A DNA stretch of 64,000 nt from Sisyra terminalis (GCA_958496175.1 OY292274.1:62196630-62260629), one strand, 5' to 3'. Shown: positions 21,210 to 33,921, numbered from the stretch's first letter. Notes: a model not told the origin generated them from the letters alone. Numbers and translations are program-made.

Positions 21210-22624
21210 GTGAGATATCTGGTGAATATGAAAGATGCGATAAAATTTCAATTTGTAGAGAAGTTAATTTGTCAAACGTGACGGAAGTTTTATGTGGTCG
21301 TTTTTTCGCAAGTTAATTGAAATAATGCATAAAAGATTTTTCGGTTAAAATAATTAAGTGTTTATTTTCCTAATAAAATTCCATTATCTTCACCCTTTCT
21401 TCGGTTGTTAATTTATTCATGTTTAAATTTCCACAGGTTTTAATTTATAATCTTGAAAAGAAACAAAAATAATGAATTACAAAAAAAAAAGATTTTGGCC
21501 TTTTAATATGGTAAAGACTTATGCGCCAATTTTATACATTGTTTATTTCAGTAATATCAAACAGTAGGATTTTTTTTTAACTTAACAACTTTTGTTTGTT
21601 CCCGAAGGACTATTTGATATTCTCCGTAGAATATGGAAAAAATAAATTTATGTATTTCAGATAATTAAGAAAAAATATGCTGTATTTTTCATTAGCAATA
21701 GGTATTGAAAAGAACGTAAAAAATTATGTCAACATATTCACTTAATTAAAAGGGATGTGAGGAAATTTATTAGAAGTAAGTGAAACAAAAACCTTTGTCT
21801 GGAAACCACGAAAGCGAAAAAACTTTTAAAATTTATTTGTCTAATTTGGAAAGAATTTAAAAAAAAATTACGAATGTAGAGCAAACGATGATATTTCATT
21901 GTTATTAACTTTTAATTTAGTTGGAAAAATATTTATATTTCACATTCTGACATGAAATCTTGAAAAATCTCACAGACAAAAGCATCAAAAGAATTATTTT
22001 TATGACAACCGAAAAAAAGCTTTTCCGTTGGCCTTAGTTCGAGCCATTTAATAATGTTGATATTTTTTTTTTCGTACCAAGAAATCTGTCTTTAATTTCT
22101 TATAAAAAAATTAGCGACAATCAATTGAAATGTTATATTTGTCAAATTTTAATGAAATATCAATTTAAAAAATGAAATATTTTATGTATTTGTTTGCCGT
22201 GCTTTATAGTCGTATAGAAATGATGTTAATCAAGTTTGAAAGAAACGTTGATTTTCGGTGAATTCTTTCTGTGACATTGATTAAATCTATCACAATGACT
22301 TCATTAGGCTACTGTTTGTTGAATTGAAAAATATTGGTGGTTTTTATGATATTTTGTCGGTCGTTGACGGAAATTATAATAGCCTAATGCTACGTATAAG
22401 AATGTCGGATTTTGTCATCGTCTTTACACCCAAATGCTTTTCAGGGTAATCCGTTTCAATGAAGTTTTTAACATCTTTTGGAGACATTTCCTTTTCAATG
22501 ACTGATTTAGGCTTTATTTTCTGTGTTTAAATCAGATAATAAGTATAATAAGAATAAGTACAATGACAGGTCAAACATTTTAAAGAAAGAACTTTCATTA
22601 GAGGTGTAAAATTTCCAAGTAAAA
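21210..22624. other. Intronic AT-rich DNA, nothing recognised
   Basis: No gene or clear transposon was seen. Confidence 0.45.
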
Positions 22625-22634
22625 ATAAATTTGA

Positions 22635-23006
22635 ATCAAAATTTTTTCGCTGACTTTGAACAGTTATACTGTGTATACATTATATAAAATATATTGCAGT
22701 CCAATTTATTAACATAAATTTGAGCAGAAGTTCAAACAAAAATATTCGTGACGTATTGCCCAGATACGTATATCGATTGCCAAGCAATCTTCATCAGTGG
22801 TCATCAAGTAGTTTGGATCACTCCGTAACTGCTTAATGATGATTCACAACGAGTGATCCAAACTACTTGATGACCACTGATGAAGTTTGCTTGGCAATCG
22901 AAATACGTATCTGGGCAATACGTCACAAATATTTTTGTTTGAACTTCTGTTCAAATTTATGTTAATAAATTGGACTGCAATATATTTTATATATTGTATA
23001 CACAGC
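22635..23006. mobile_element. Penelope-like palindromic element with one-sided tail
   Basis: Two head-to-head copies of the terminal repeat form a 340-bp palindrome (GTGTATACATTATATAAAAT ... ATATTGTATACACAGC). The left side alone has an extra tail, ATCAAAATTTTTTCGCTGAC and onward. The direct repeat ATAAATTTGA at 22625-22634 and 23007-23016 looks like a 10-bp target duplication. The layout matches the element at 2211-4664, and both arms carry a hammerhead-like core. There is no reverse transcriptase, so this is a non-autonomous or deleted copy. Confidence 0.7.
22877..22924 (+). ncRNA. Hammerhead-ribozyme-like core
   Basis: CTGATGA (22877), hairpin TTGC/GCAA, CGAAA, hairpin ACGTAT/ATACGT, then GTC ending 22924. 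The complement with GATA in place of GAAA is in the opposite arm. Stem I is not evident, and the stem III register leaves mismatches, so it is probably inactive. Confidence 0.35.
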
Positions 23007-23016
23007 ATAAATTTGA

Positions 23017-23870
23017 TTATTTTAATTTTCACATGAAAAATAGGTACTGGAATCGTTTCTTTGCCTTATTTTTACTGCGAATCTATTGATACCTGAAAAG
23101 TAATAATAACCACATATATTGACGGCACTACTTTTACGGCAGTAGATTGGCCTTAAAAGCCAAACTAATTTTTTCCAAATTTTTCAAAATAAAACCTATA
23201 AATATCTGTTGAACAAATATCCGAAACTTTAAATAGTTCTTTAATTAAACCGACGAAAAAGGAACTGAAAATCGAAGAATCGAATATTGGAATTCAAATA
23301 GTATTTAAGACACTTACAGGGCATTCACACGTGTTTTAAAATTATAAATATTAACCGTTATGAAATGTTTTAATAATCAAATGAAACAATATGTGTTTAA
23401 ATAAAATGTAATAAATGTAAAGTTTCTGAACTCAAACTCGTACTACATATTTTTGAACATCGAAATTCCATTCTCAAAAGTATTTATAGCTGATTTTTCG
23501 AACAAAACATTTTCGTCAATTTTCCAGTGATTGGAAAATATTCAGTGTACCTTGTGTTTACTATCACGTTGGAATAACTTAAAATAATTTTTATATGCTA
23601 CTCGATATAAGTTTAAAAAAATTCAAACAAATTTTTCCCAATACCGTACGGTTAATTAAGGATTTATTTTCAAATATATATAGTACACACGATATAGTAT
23701 ATCCGAAGAATATCCAATATAGTATCGGAAAACTTTTGTGCTTTTTGGGGAATTATATTCCGCTTTGCGATGACAGGCTGAACCAATACTGGACCAATTT
23801 ACTTGAACATTGCGTTTTAACATTTTTCTTTGCTCAGAGAATTAATAAAATATGAGTCAATTCAAACGAA
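23017..23870. other. Intronic AT-rich DNA, nothing recognised
   Basis: An 86-codon plus-strand frame at 23595-23855 has no recognisable motif and is most likely chance. Confidence 0.4.
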
Positions 23871-23878
23871 CTTCTTTT

Positions 23879-24111
23879 TAGTGGCGTAACGTATGATTTT
23901 GCCGCCCGGGGCTGAACAGTATTACGACGACCTCTATTTTCATCATTAGTCAAGAAAATTGTTAAAAAAGTCAAGTACCTTTACCGTTATTTTCGTGCTT
24001 TTTTAAAGCAAATTTTTTAATGGAATTATCAATACTAATATGCCGCCCCATTTTCATATGCCACCCAGGGCCATGTGCCTCCCTCCGGGCATCCAGCACG
24101 CTAGGCTACTG
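23879..24111. mobile_element. hAT-type MITE, 233 bp
   Basis: The termini TAGTGGCGTAACGTA and (reversed) CAGTAGCCTAGCGTG are flanked by a perfect 8-bp duplication CTTCTTTT (23871-23878, 24112-24119). Subterminal GC-rich blocks GCCGCCCGGGGC and CCTCCGGGC stand out from the AT-rich surroundings. No coding sequence. Confidence 0.85.
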
Positions 24112-24362
24112 CTTCTTTTCTATTTTTCAATAAACTTTTAAAAGTTCAGAAAAAAATTTACATAGAAAATGTAACAAAACAAAAAAATAGAAGATAGTAC
24201 CCCGTTCACAAATAATTCACGTTCATAATTATAAACGGTTTTCTTGAATTTTCCGGTAACAGAAAAATACAAATTGTTGGGAACTCCTAAATGACCTTAG
24301 CATTGTTGTGCAAAAAAAATCAAATCAATGTATTTGTACGGTTGATATAAGAATTTTACTCC

Positions 24363-25556
24363 AAAGGACATAGGACGATATGATTCGGCCCCAGAAGGAT
24401 ATCTGGTCCATAATTTCTATAAAATAATATGATAAAAAAGAAAAATCTAACAAGAATTGATATTTAAATCTTCAAATATTTTTAAAATTATTTCATTTCA
24501 TATCAGCAACGCGTTCTTTCTTAGAATCTTATATAATAATAATAATAATATTATAATTAATGTTTAGTCATTGTATAAATTCGTGGGAAAATCTCATTTT
24601 AGGAATCATTCATGGCATAGATTAATGTTAAATTGACTTTTGTCCAAATTCATCAATAATCAAACCTATTGTTAGAACCATTATTACCAATTTGTTAACA
24701 AATAAATTCATTGTTTGAGAGTTTGAAATAAGTATCAATAAATAAATAAGGCTTGTTTTTTGAAATCACGATTTATTCGAAAACTAACATCAAATCGAAT
24801 AGCAGAAAAATTAAACAAAACAATTAATTTATTTGTGTTTTAATTAGTCATTAATGACCATGTAGTTATATAGTGACTCTGAATAAAGCTAAATAAAAAA
24901 AAGTAATTTATTTGCTTGAAGTGTCTATTTATAAATTTGTATAAACATATTGGCTTTGCAGAGTTATATTCGCAAACTTGATTAAATCATATTTCCAGGT
25001 AATATTTGATTCGGCTTTTTGAATAACGTTGCATTAATATAATTTTTATTTTAACAGATTTTTCTTAAAATGAATAAATGGTTAAAAGAAGAAAGGTTTA
25101 CGATGATAATAGTTATAATGATAACATTTGCGACCACGTTAATGAGTCCACGCCCGGTACAAGTAAAGATACTTCTTACTCCAAAAAAAAACGTTGTTCA
25201 TCGGAAATACAATGATTTTTTGAAATTTGGATTTACAATGGAAAATACTTAATACAATTGTTCCCGAGTGTGTGATATGTGGTAGTAAGTTATCAAATAG
25301 TCCTATGGTTCCGAGCAAACTCCTACGTCACTTCGGACTAATCATCTTTTGCTTTCAACAAAAGATGAAAGCTACTTTCAAAAGTCTTAATCTTCAAAAT
25401 CCAACCAAATAAAAGTTTCAGAAAAGCAAATCAAAGTGATCTGAAACTTGCTAAATCAAATGTATCTTAATAGTACCAACATATCCTGAATTATGGACCT
25501 GATATCCTACTGGGACCGATTGTTAATACTTATCGGCCTATGTCCTTTAATGTACA
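24363..25556. mobile_element. TIR element carrying a BED-finger transposase remnant
   Basis: Degenerate inverted repeats of about 60 bp lie at 24363-24420 (AAAGGACATAGGACGATATG ... GGATATCTGGTCCATAATTT) and 25497-25556 (the complement). No target duplication was found. Inside, near the right end, is a frameshifted ZBED/SCAND3-like hAT transposase N-terminus. A related terminal fragment occurs at 20470-20530. Confidence 0.6.
25070..25412 (+). pseudogene. hAT transposase (ZBED5/SCAND3-like) N-terminus, frameshifted
   Basis: Successive frames read MNKWLKEERF, then DNICDHVNESTPGTSKDTSY with SKKKRCSS, then RKYNDFLKFGFT, then VPECVICGSKLSNSPMVPSK with LLRHF. This order (MDKWLK, acidic/Ser-Thr linker, KKRK, Y.FGFT, C..CG, S.L..H) is that of the BED-type zinc finger N-terminus of ZBED5/SCAND3-like hAT transposases. 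At least two frameshifts and a stop at 25250 disable it. The catalytic core and dimerisation domain are absent. Confidence 0.7.
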
Positions 25557-25559
25557 AAG

Positions 25560-26302
25560 ACATCAATTAACCTCTTCTTTCCGCCTTTTAAATACGATTT
25601 AAATTTTTAAATTAAAATGGAATAAACTTCAATGTATACCATGTCCAAAACCGGAATATTGTAGAAAATGCCGGTTGATTATACGTTCAAAAAAATATAC
25701 GTGTCGAACAGAGATTGGCTTTCTTTTCGTCGATTAAAATTATTAATTAAAATAAGTTCCGATTTTCCCAAAAAATTCTTTAGAGGGGCGGCACATGGAC
25801 GACCGACATAGGTCCAGGAATGGTTTTCCCATCATCTTTTTACTGTGTTTTTGCTCGAAAGTATTTTTCTATATTGAATCTTTTTTCGGATTGAATTTTT
25901 CACTGACAATTTTAAGATACCAAAACAGGGTATAGACCGGTGAATTATGTCTTGATTCATTGACGGAGAAGGTCTTGGTACTGTTATTACCCTTTATACA
26001 TTTGGGATCTGATAACTCCAAGTTGATCTCGTTTTTGATGGCCAAATTAGTAATGGTTTCTTTTAACTTCCAGATTATTTTGGAGTCAAAGCGTTTACCG
26101 GTTTATATGTGGATCGTGCTCCTTCTTTATTCATAGTACACTTCCATAATATTCAGTAGTAGGATCAGCTCTGCTTGGACGTAATTCACATGAAATTTCG
26201 CTGTTTTTTTCCTGGTAACTTCTTACTTCAGTATCAATTTTATTGCTGAGAAATCAGAGTCAATTCGTTTTTCTTTTTTTAGGAATCACCAATTTAAGAA
26301 TG
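25560..26302. other. Intronic DNA, no recognised gene
   Basis: Slightly less AT-rich than its surroundings. The minus strand has a short open stretch near 26150-26250 (YQEKNSEISCELRPSRADPT) without recognisable homology or clear splice sites. Possibly an old transposon remnant. Confidence 0.35.
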
Positions 26303-26310
26303 GCCAATAG

Positions 26311-27020
26311 CAGTGGCGTAGCTACCTAGGGGCTAGGCAGGGCAGTGCCCAGGGGACCTCAAGCTCTGGGAGCCCTCGAATTCTTACCAGAAATCTAGAT
26401 CGAACTGAACTTTTGGAAATTCAGTTGGAAGTTCACCAATTATGTGGGGAAATACTGAGCAAATATAAAGTGCTAGAATGCGACCTAACGAAAGTATTTA
26501 CAGAAATGTTATTATTCTTTACAATTCCTGTCACTTCTGCAGCAGCTAAAAGGTCATTTAGCAAATTAAAAATAATAATAAATTATTTAAGAAATAATAT
26601 GGGCCAAACTCAACTCCGATATTTATCGCTAATAGCAATTGAAAACAAAACCGCATCAAGTCTGGATTTAAACGAAGTCATTGATACTTTTGCGAAAACT
26701 AAAGCTAGGAAAAAATTGTAAATATAATTGTTATTTAGTCAGTTGGTAGGCCCGACCTTTATATAAAAAACCCTTGAATCTTCTCAATTTCGTTTTATTA
26801 GCCAAACCTACACCAAGTATTAATTGTAATTTATATTGTTATTGTTTAATATTTTTATTACCTGCCCTGCAGTGCACAAAAAAGAGCTTAAGTAGCTTAG
26901 CATTTTTCAAGTATTTGTATATTTCATATTTTTATTTGATAAAACCTTATCAGTTTACATAGCAGTGGGGCCCCATTTTTAATTTGCCCCAGGACCCTTG
27001 GTTACCTAGCTACGCCACTG
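26311..27020 (+). mobile_element. Short hAT element, copy 3
   Basis: The termini CAGTGGCGTAGCTACC and (reversed) CAGTGGCGTAGCTAGG are flanked by 8-bp duplications GCCAATAG (26303-26310) and GTCAATAG (27021-27028), one mismatch. 710 bp, opposite in orientation to copies 1, 2, 4 and 5. Retains the complete 102-codon frame. Confidence 0.93.
26413..26721 (+). pseudogene. hAT transposase dimerisation domain, copy 3
   Basis: An uninterrupted 102-codon frame, MEIQLEVHQLCGEI through FFTIPVTSAAAKRSFSKLKI to KARKKL. The hATC core has Glu changed to Lys (SAAAKRSF). The frame includes the natural C-terminus and stop. An in-frame Met follows shortly after the terminal repeat. No catalytic domain. Confidence 0.8.
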
Positions 27021-27028
27021 GTCAATAG

Positions 27029-29623
27029 TCTTGTCAAAATCTACAATTGAATATTGTTCCATCATTGGTGCTATTTTTTCAAGATTCATTGAGATAAAAT
27101 AAAGACACTTGCAACTGTGTCGTATTTCAAGTACCACAAACCGATAATATCGATGTTTGAGTATGACATTTCATTACTTATTCTAATTTTTTGTACTAAA
27201 ATATTATTATTTATAATTCCTGAGATTTGATCATAACATAGGATGTCTTCAATTTTAAATTGGTTTGCATATATTTGTAAATGTATTGTAAAAAATATTT
27301 ATTCAGTGATATTACCTTCTGAAATTTAAGAAAGAATCAATGTTCACATATTATTCGTGTTAGATTAATCAAGAGCTTCGCTCTTGTTGGCTTTTGTTGG
27401 GTATACCTACCACGAAACCTCTTTAATTTTTTTTTTTTAAAAATATTATTTATTTCAAAGCTACAAAAAATTAATGAAGGCAAATACACAGACTATCAAG
27501 AATAAAGATATTAAAAATTCAAGGGATTAGTAGTACAGTACACCATCAAAATTCTAAGATTTCTATTAAGGTTGATGCAACTTTAAAGTCTAAGATTCTT
27601 TAATAAAATGATGGCAAGCACAAAAAACTTGGTTGTTACCAAATATGAAGAAAAAATAAATAAATTCGGTATGTTTTTCCTTTGAAAATCCGCAACTGAA
27701 AAATTCATTCTCATATTATGTATAAGAAGAATGTATGTTGAAAGGATAAAAACGATTTAAGTAGACAAAATTAAATTGAGGTCATTTTTTCTTAAGAATA
27801 CCACGCTGAAAATATATTTTCAAATGTTACTCTTCCTTGAAAATTTTTTTTCCCAAGGGTCGTTGAAGATTTTCTTGCTCATTTTCTTTCATACGATTAT
27901 TCTGTGTACGGACTATTTTTCTTTGAAGAGCTTAAAAAAGCTCTGTGTTGCATCTGACTATGACATACCTACATGCACTAACTCGGTGAGCTTTATCGGA
28001 GAAAAGTTGCACATTCTTCAACCATTTGGAACAAATATAATATTGTAATATTCTGTGTAAGATACCTAAAAGAAAATATCTCAACAAAAATACGGAAAAA
28101 TGAGATGAAATGTTGTTATTTTTTTTTAAAATACCAAAAAAAAAAAATGAGAAATTTGAAACGTTTGAACGCATTAGCATTCATGTTGAATACGCTCACC
28201 AACGATGCTTTATTTTTCCAAGAAAAAAACGTGAACATTAATGAATATTTATATGTCAATACGTGATATTTTGAAAACTAAAACAATGACTCGGTTGTAT
28301 AAGAAAAATGTCCTTGGTAAAAAACTACAGAATATTTTCCACAATACTAATTTCCTATACACCAAATTCTTGCAATACGTAGATACGTTATTCCTTTGCC
28401 TCTGTTAAAAAATGATTCATCATTTCTACAAACCTCTTGTCCCATACTATTTAATTATTTTTTGCTTTGAAATGTTAGCAAATTAAATATATATTTAATT
28501 AAATTATGAAGTGTGAATTGATTACACGTTTGACGAAAATAATACGAACGTGAAATAATCGTATTAATTAATCAAGAACCTTCGATTGGTACATAGAATA
28601 TTAAGGGATTAGGTGATTGATTTTCATTAAGCTAATTATAGCCACTTCTGCGATCAGTTGATGAGACACACTGACAGTTTGGATTATAGTAGAAATAAAA
28701 TTAGATCGAAAGATGATACGAGTGAAAGGATAAATTGGGCACAAACGAAGTATTTACACTGACATCATTTTAAGGGTGAAAAAATAATTTCGTAATGCTT
28801 TCGTTGTGTTTTGCTTTAACAAAAACGCAGTTTTTTTTTCAATCGATAAATCAATTTTTCTTTACTCATAGTAATTCGGGAAATTTCCGCGTCCATAATA
28901 TAATTCGGAAAATTTCCGCGTCCATAATATATAAATTTAAGTTCTACACATTAATTTGTAATATTTAAACAGTGGTTAGGTAAGACTATTACTACTACAA
29001 GGGCTCAAATTTTCAAAATTGATTTGGTTTTTTTTATTTTTGAATCCTTCAATATTTAAAGTTTTCTGAGGCTATTCAGGAATCAATTAATATAATTTTA
29101 TTAATAGATTAGAAGACCCGGTGAACGTCGTACCACTTAAATTGATTTGCAAAAATTTAATTATCGATATCGATAATATAATGGCATTTTCAATTATTAA
29201 TATGGAATCAAATAAATGCATATATTTGTGGTGGATTAAATCTAGACATCGGATTATAAACATTATTATGTTTGCATATGTAAATTCATATAATTGTGTT
29301 TTTAAAGCATTTTTGCATATTTTAGTACGTTTTCATTGACAATGCTTATTTCAGTAGTTAAATACAAATATTCATAACTGATCATATCTTGTTTTTTAAA
29401 TTTCAATATGATTTAGGGGTTGATTATGTCTGTTTTATAAAAAATTAACAACTATAAAGTCATATAAAATCTATAAAAATTTTTTTTTTAAACCGGGATA
29501 TGAATCACAACGAAAAAATAAAATAATTTTTGGTATATAAATATTTCTTTCCTACTATTTTACTATAATTTTTTTAAAAATACTAAAGGAAAATATTTTT
29601 CTATAACTATCAGTGAGCTTAAT
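27029..29623. other. Intronic AT-rich DNA, nothing but a small tandem repeat
   Basis: No gene was recognised in 2.6 kb. It contains the 29-bp tandem duplication at 28873-28930 and a small hairpin CAAGAGCTTCGCTCTTG at 27370. At 29115, CCCGGTGAACGTCGTACCAC resembles a Helitron-like 3' end; a complement-like copy is at 49500. Confidence 0.4.
28873..28930. repeat. Tandem duplication, 29-bp unit, two copies
   Basis: AATTCGGGAAATTTCCGCGT with CCATAATAT is followed directly by a second copy differing by one base (GGA for GGG). GAAATTTCC inside is self-complementary. Confidence 0.9.
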
Positions 29624-29631
29624 ATGTATAT

Positions 29632-30583
29632 TAGACTGATTCAAAAAAAAATATGAATTTTTTTTTCTTAATTATATCGAAAATATTGTTGGGAATGACA
29701 AAAAAAAAATCCTGTGAAAGTTTAAGATCTTAATATTAATATTAAAAGGTGCCGCATCGCAAATTTCGATTTTCCGTTTAAATATCATGGGAACAATATT
29801 CTCTTACACTTTGGAATTTTATAGCTCACATTGGTGACAATATTTCGGAATGACCAAGAAATATTCTTGTAGTAAATTGAACGAGTTATTCGAGGTCAAA
29901 GTTGAACTAAAGATAAATTTTAAGATTTTTTTCTATTTTTTGACGAAACCATCAATTTTATGAGAAAATTTTACAGGACATTTTTTGTAGAGCACTTTTT
30001 TTTCTATAACTTTTCGCAATAAAAGTTTTTGATATTTTTACAGGTTCCAAGTAATAAAAAAAATTATTTATGTTAAAAATATAATATAATAACTCAGGGA
30101 ATTTTCAGTTTAATGCAAATAACTTAAGAACTGTGAAAAATATCAAAACTTTTAAAGAGATAAGTTATAGGAAAAAAAGTGCTCTACAAAAAATGTCTTA
30201 TAAAATTTTCTCATAAAATTGATGGTTGCGTCAAAAAATTGAAAAAATAATAAGATTTTTCTTTAGTTCAACTTTGACCTCGAATAACTTTTGAAGAAAT
30301 AAATATATCAAAAACTTGTGCAAGACCTTTTTTGTAGATCATTCAATTTTCTACACGAATATACGTTGGTCATTCTGAAATATTGTCACCAACGTGAGCT
30401 ATAAAATTCCAAAGTGCAAGAGAATATTGTTCCAATGTTATTTAAATGGAAAATCGAAATTTGCGATGCGGCACCTCTTAATATTATAGAGATTAAACTA
30501 TCATAGGATTTTTTTTGTCATTCCCAACAATATTTTCGATATAATTAAGAAAAAAAAATCATCATTTTTTTTGAATCAGTCTA
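29632..30583. mobile_element. Foldback element 2
   Basis: A 952-bp near-palindrome with ends TAGACTGATTC and GAATCAGTCTA. Flanking octamers ATGTATAT and ATATATAG agree at 6 of 8 positions, a weak target duplication. The left arm carries CTTAATATTAATATTAA and both arms carry the GCTCTACAAAA motif. Very similar throughout to foldback 1, and shows what that element looked like before the LINE inserted. Confidence 0.88.
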
Positions 30584-30779
30584 ATATATAGTTTTTTTTT
30601 TTACTATTTTTCTATAATTTTTTAAAAAATACTAAAAGAAAATAATTTTTATAACTATCAATGACTTTAATGCTTAATATGTATGTATATGTTCAGTGTA
30701 ATAAGCTATGAACGTTAATAGGAGTAGAATGCTTTAAGTAAAGCACTAATATCTAATAATGCTACACATACGTCAATGT

Positions 30780-31080
30780 ACGTGGCTATTAGCCAATGGG
30801 ATTGCGAGATTTAAAAACCTTCATTTGTTTTGATTGTTGAAATTTGAAAATTTTTGAAAACCCCTCTTATATTCTATGCTGCATGCATATACGGATACGT
30901 ATACGCTATATGTAGCGCTTTGTACACTAACGTCATTCGAGGCCTATCATTACATGCATTGTAATTAAAGGGTTAGATTTCAAATTTCTTTAAAAAGGAC
31001 AGTAAAAATTTAAAATTCAGTTTGTTTAATTAGTAAAAATAATTCATTTAATTGAAAAGTAAATAAAATAATTAAGTAAG
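30780..31080. repeat. Unclassified interspersed repeat, member B
   Basis: Inverted copy of 15130-15430; the shared core is TAGCCAATGGGATTGCGAGA. An insertion around 30870-30950 (GCATGCATATACGGATACGT) is absent from member A. Confidence 0.6.
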
Positions 31081-33218
31081 AATATTACTTCAATTACGTG
31101 TAATTATATATTAAGTATTTAAAGTAAAAAGAATTATTTTCTCTTAAGTAGTATACAAGTTTTCCATTATCACAGATTAAAATAATATTCAAATGTATTC
31201 ATTTCAAAAGCAGGTGGCAGAGGTGGATGTATACATTTTTAATAAAAGTATACAACAAAAACTTTTTTTTTTATAAGTTTCCTTAACTTAATGAGCCCAA
31301 TGCTAGTAACTTTGGGTCAAGTAAACCTAATATGGTATCTAGTTAAAATAATTTGATTTTTGTAGAATTGAAATAAATCGTTTATTTATGCAAGAAATAT
31401 TTGTCACTCAGAAATTAAAACCATTTTCAATATTCAACCTCTTTTCATATTTATTAATAAAAACTATACATTGAATATTTTACATAGATTTCAAGCCATT
31501 AAATCTAGAGAAAATTATGTACAATCTTGATAAAACCTCTTGTGGATAAATTCCAAAGGACCCTTAAACATTAGTAATCCATAAGATGACTTTATTCCTA
31601 TAGCCCTGATTTCTTTAACCATAAAAAATATGTCTTGATGGAATTTTTCGCCATATATGCATATGCGTATCAATGAAAGCTCCTCAATTTTGTGGAAAGA
31701 AATTTAAATGAAAGTAAAGAAAATGAACTTTAAAAGACAAGTTTATAGTATTTTTTCAGTAGTGTTTTTACTGATTGAATTCATCATCTCTTTTGTCCTT
31801 AAAAATCCATGGATGACCCCTTTAAAAGTCTCCTTAGCTTCGTTTTCTTTCCCCTAAAGAATTTGAGGTTTACCTGAATTTTCAAATCCAGATCCTTTTC
31901 AATATCTCGAATTTGTGGATCAAAAAAGATTCTCTTTTAAACTTTTGCTCCATTGAGTCCGCCGAATTTGTCTGTTAAGTATTTGAATTCAAGACTTAAT
32001 CGATCCAAAACTTTAACAAAATTTGTAGTTTAATTAATTTCAACAACTTTCAATTAATTTTTAGTAAAGCCTAAGTTTATACAACTGGGTAGGTAACCAA
32101 AAAATTCAGGCGTGCCTAATAAACGTACGGTATTTGAACCTAAGATATAAATATGATATGTCGTATATACCGCTTTATCTTAAAAATAAGAACTAAAATT
32201 TCATTTTAATATTTATTTTCCTCTTATATAGGTCAAAAAAAAAAAATTATAGAACCTAGAAAATGTTCAGTGGTGTACGGTGTAATAGTTTAATATAATT
32301 TTAAAAATGTAAAGTTTTCTTTAAGATATTTAATCCTTATAATAAAAGATGGTTGAAAGAAAAAGACATAATTGAATTTATGGCGTCAAATTCAATAAAA
32401 AATAAACTTTTAGCAAACTTCGGTTATGTTGTATCATAAAGATTAAATTCTCAAAGATGTTCCATATCAAATGATAAATTTCTCATGATGAGACTTCGTC
32501 AGTAGCGAATGCAACTTTTGATCTCATGGAATCTTTGAAAAGTTATATTAATACAACTGACATATAGAGATTGAATTGAAAATTCAACCAACATAGTGTT
32601 CTATTAATGATTTGATAAACTTTCAAATTCACCACCCAAGTACATTATGGAATTCAAATTCTCATCATATAGTGTTTCGTCGGAACAATACAATTTCAAA
32701 ACCACATTTGTCGATATCACTTATATGTCAACTTTGTGTACTATCATTTCAAAGGCAAATAGACAAATTGATTTATTCAATTTGCAATACAAATTATTTG
32801 CTGTTCAAATTGAACTACCGTAATTGTTGGATAGAAAAAAAATGAGACAATTGTGAAATTTCAAATCCTTCCCCATTTAGGGACAAAAAAGTTTTCAATC
32901 TGACAATTATTGTCATATTTTGAAAAACAAAAAATTGTCAAAAATTTATAGGATCTATTAAAAATCAGGACTTGTAAGATTGACCAGTTGACAGTTAAAA
33001 CCAAAAATAGTCATAAAGTAGGGCAGTATTTCCAAAACTATGGGTCGCGGGCGAATATTAAGTGAGCTTAAAGTGGCGATTTACTATCGTATGAGACATG
33101 AATTTAAAAAAAAGGAAGGGATGAATTTGATATTTCCAATAGTATTACTTTTAGGTATACCCTCTTTTTCTCTAACAAGGAGAGTGGAAGGTTTTGGCCT
33201 TAAGGTCTTAAAATCGCC
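31081..33218. other. Intronic AT-rich DNA, nothing firm
   Basis: No gene was recognised. At about 33027, CAGTATTTCCAAAACTATGG followed by GTCGCGGGC resembles a hAT terminus, without a matching second end. Short frames at 32612-32845 and 33040-33237 are probably chance. Confidence 0.4.
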
Positions 33219-33226
33219 TTGGGGTT

Positions 33227-33913
33227 CAGTGGCGTAGCCAGCTAACGAAGGGCTCTGAGGCAAATTAAAAATGGGGCCCCACTGCTATGTAAACTGATAA
33301 GGTTTTATTAAATAAAAATATGAGATATACAAATACTTTAAAAATCCTAAGCTACTTAAGCTCCTTTTTGGGCACTGCAGGGCAGGCAATAAAAATATTA
33401 AACAGTAACAACATAAATTACAATTAATACTTGGTGTAGGTTTGGCTAATAAAACGAAATAGAGAAGATTCAAGGGTTTATTATATAAAGGTCAGGCCTA
33501 CCAACTGACTAAATAACAATTATATTTACAATTTTTTCCTAGCTTTAGTTTTCGCAAAAGTATCAATGACTTCGTTTGAATCCAGGCTTGATGCAGTTTT
33601 GTTTTCAATTGCTATTAGCGATAAATATCGGAGTCGAGTTTGGCCCATATTATTTCTTAAATAATTTTTTATTATTTTTAATTTGCTAAATGACCTTTCA
33701 GCTGCTGCAAAAGTGACAGGAATTGTAAAAAATAATAACATTGCTGTAAATACTTCGGTTAGGTCGCATTCTAGCGCTCCATATTTGCTCATTATTTCCT
33801 TACATAATTGGTAAACTTCCAACTGGATTTCCAAAAGTTCAGTTCGATCGAGATTTCTGGTGAGGATTCGAGGGCCCCCTGAGCTTGGGGGCACCTAGGT
33901 AGCTACGCCACTG
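33227..33913 (-). mobile_element. Short hAT element, copy 4
   Basis: The termini CAGTGGCGTAGCCAGC and (reversed) CAGTGGCGTAGCTACC are flanked by 8-bp duplications TTGGGGTT (33219-33226) and TTGGGGTC (33914-33921). 687 bp; slightly shortened just inside the right end. Confidence 0.93.
33526..33894 (-). pseudogene. hAT transposase dimerisation domain, copy 4
   Basis: The longest version of the retained frame, 122 codons, because the deletion at its 5' side leaves it open from MPPSSGGPRILTRN into the domain. Core: FFTIPVTFAAAERSFSKLKI, ending KARKKL. No catalytic core. Confidence 0.8.
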
Positions 33914-33921
33914 TTGGGGTC

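Noticed and set aside
33027..33060. hAT-like terminus CAGTATTTCCAAAACTATGG
   Set aside because: No second terminus or target duplication was found within a few hundred bases.
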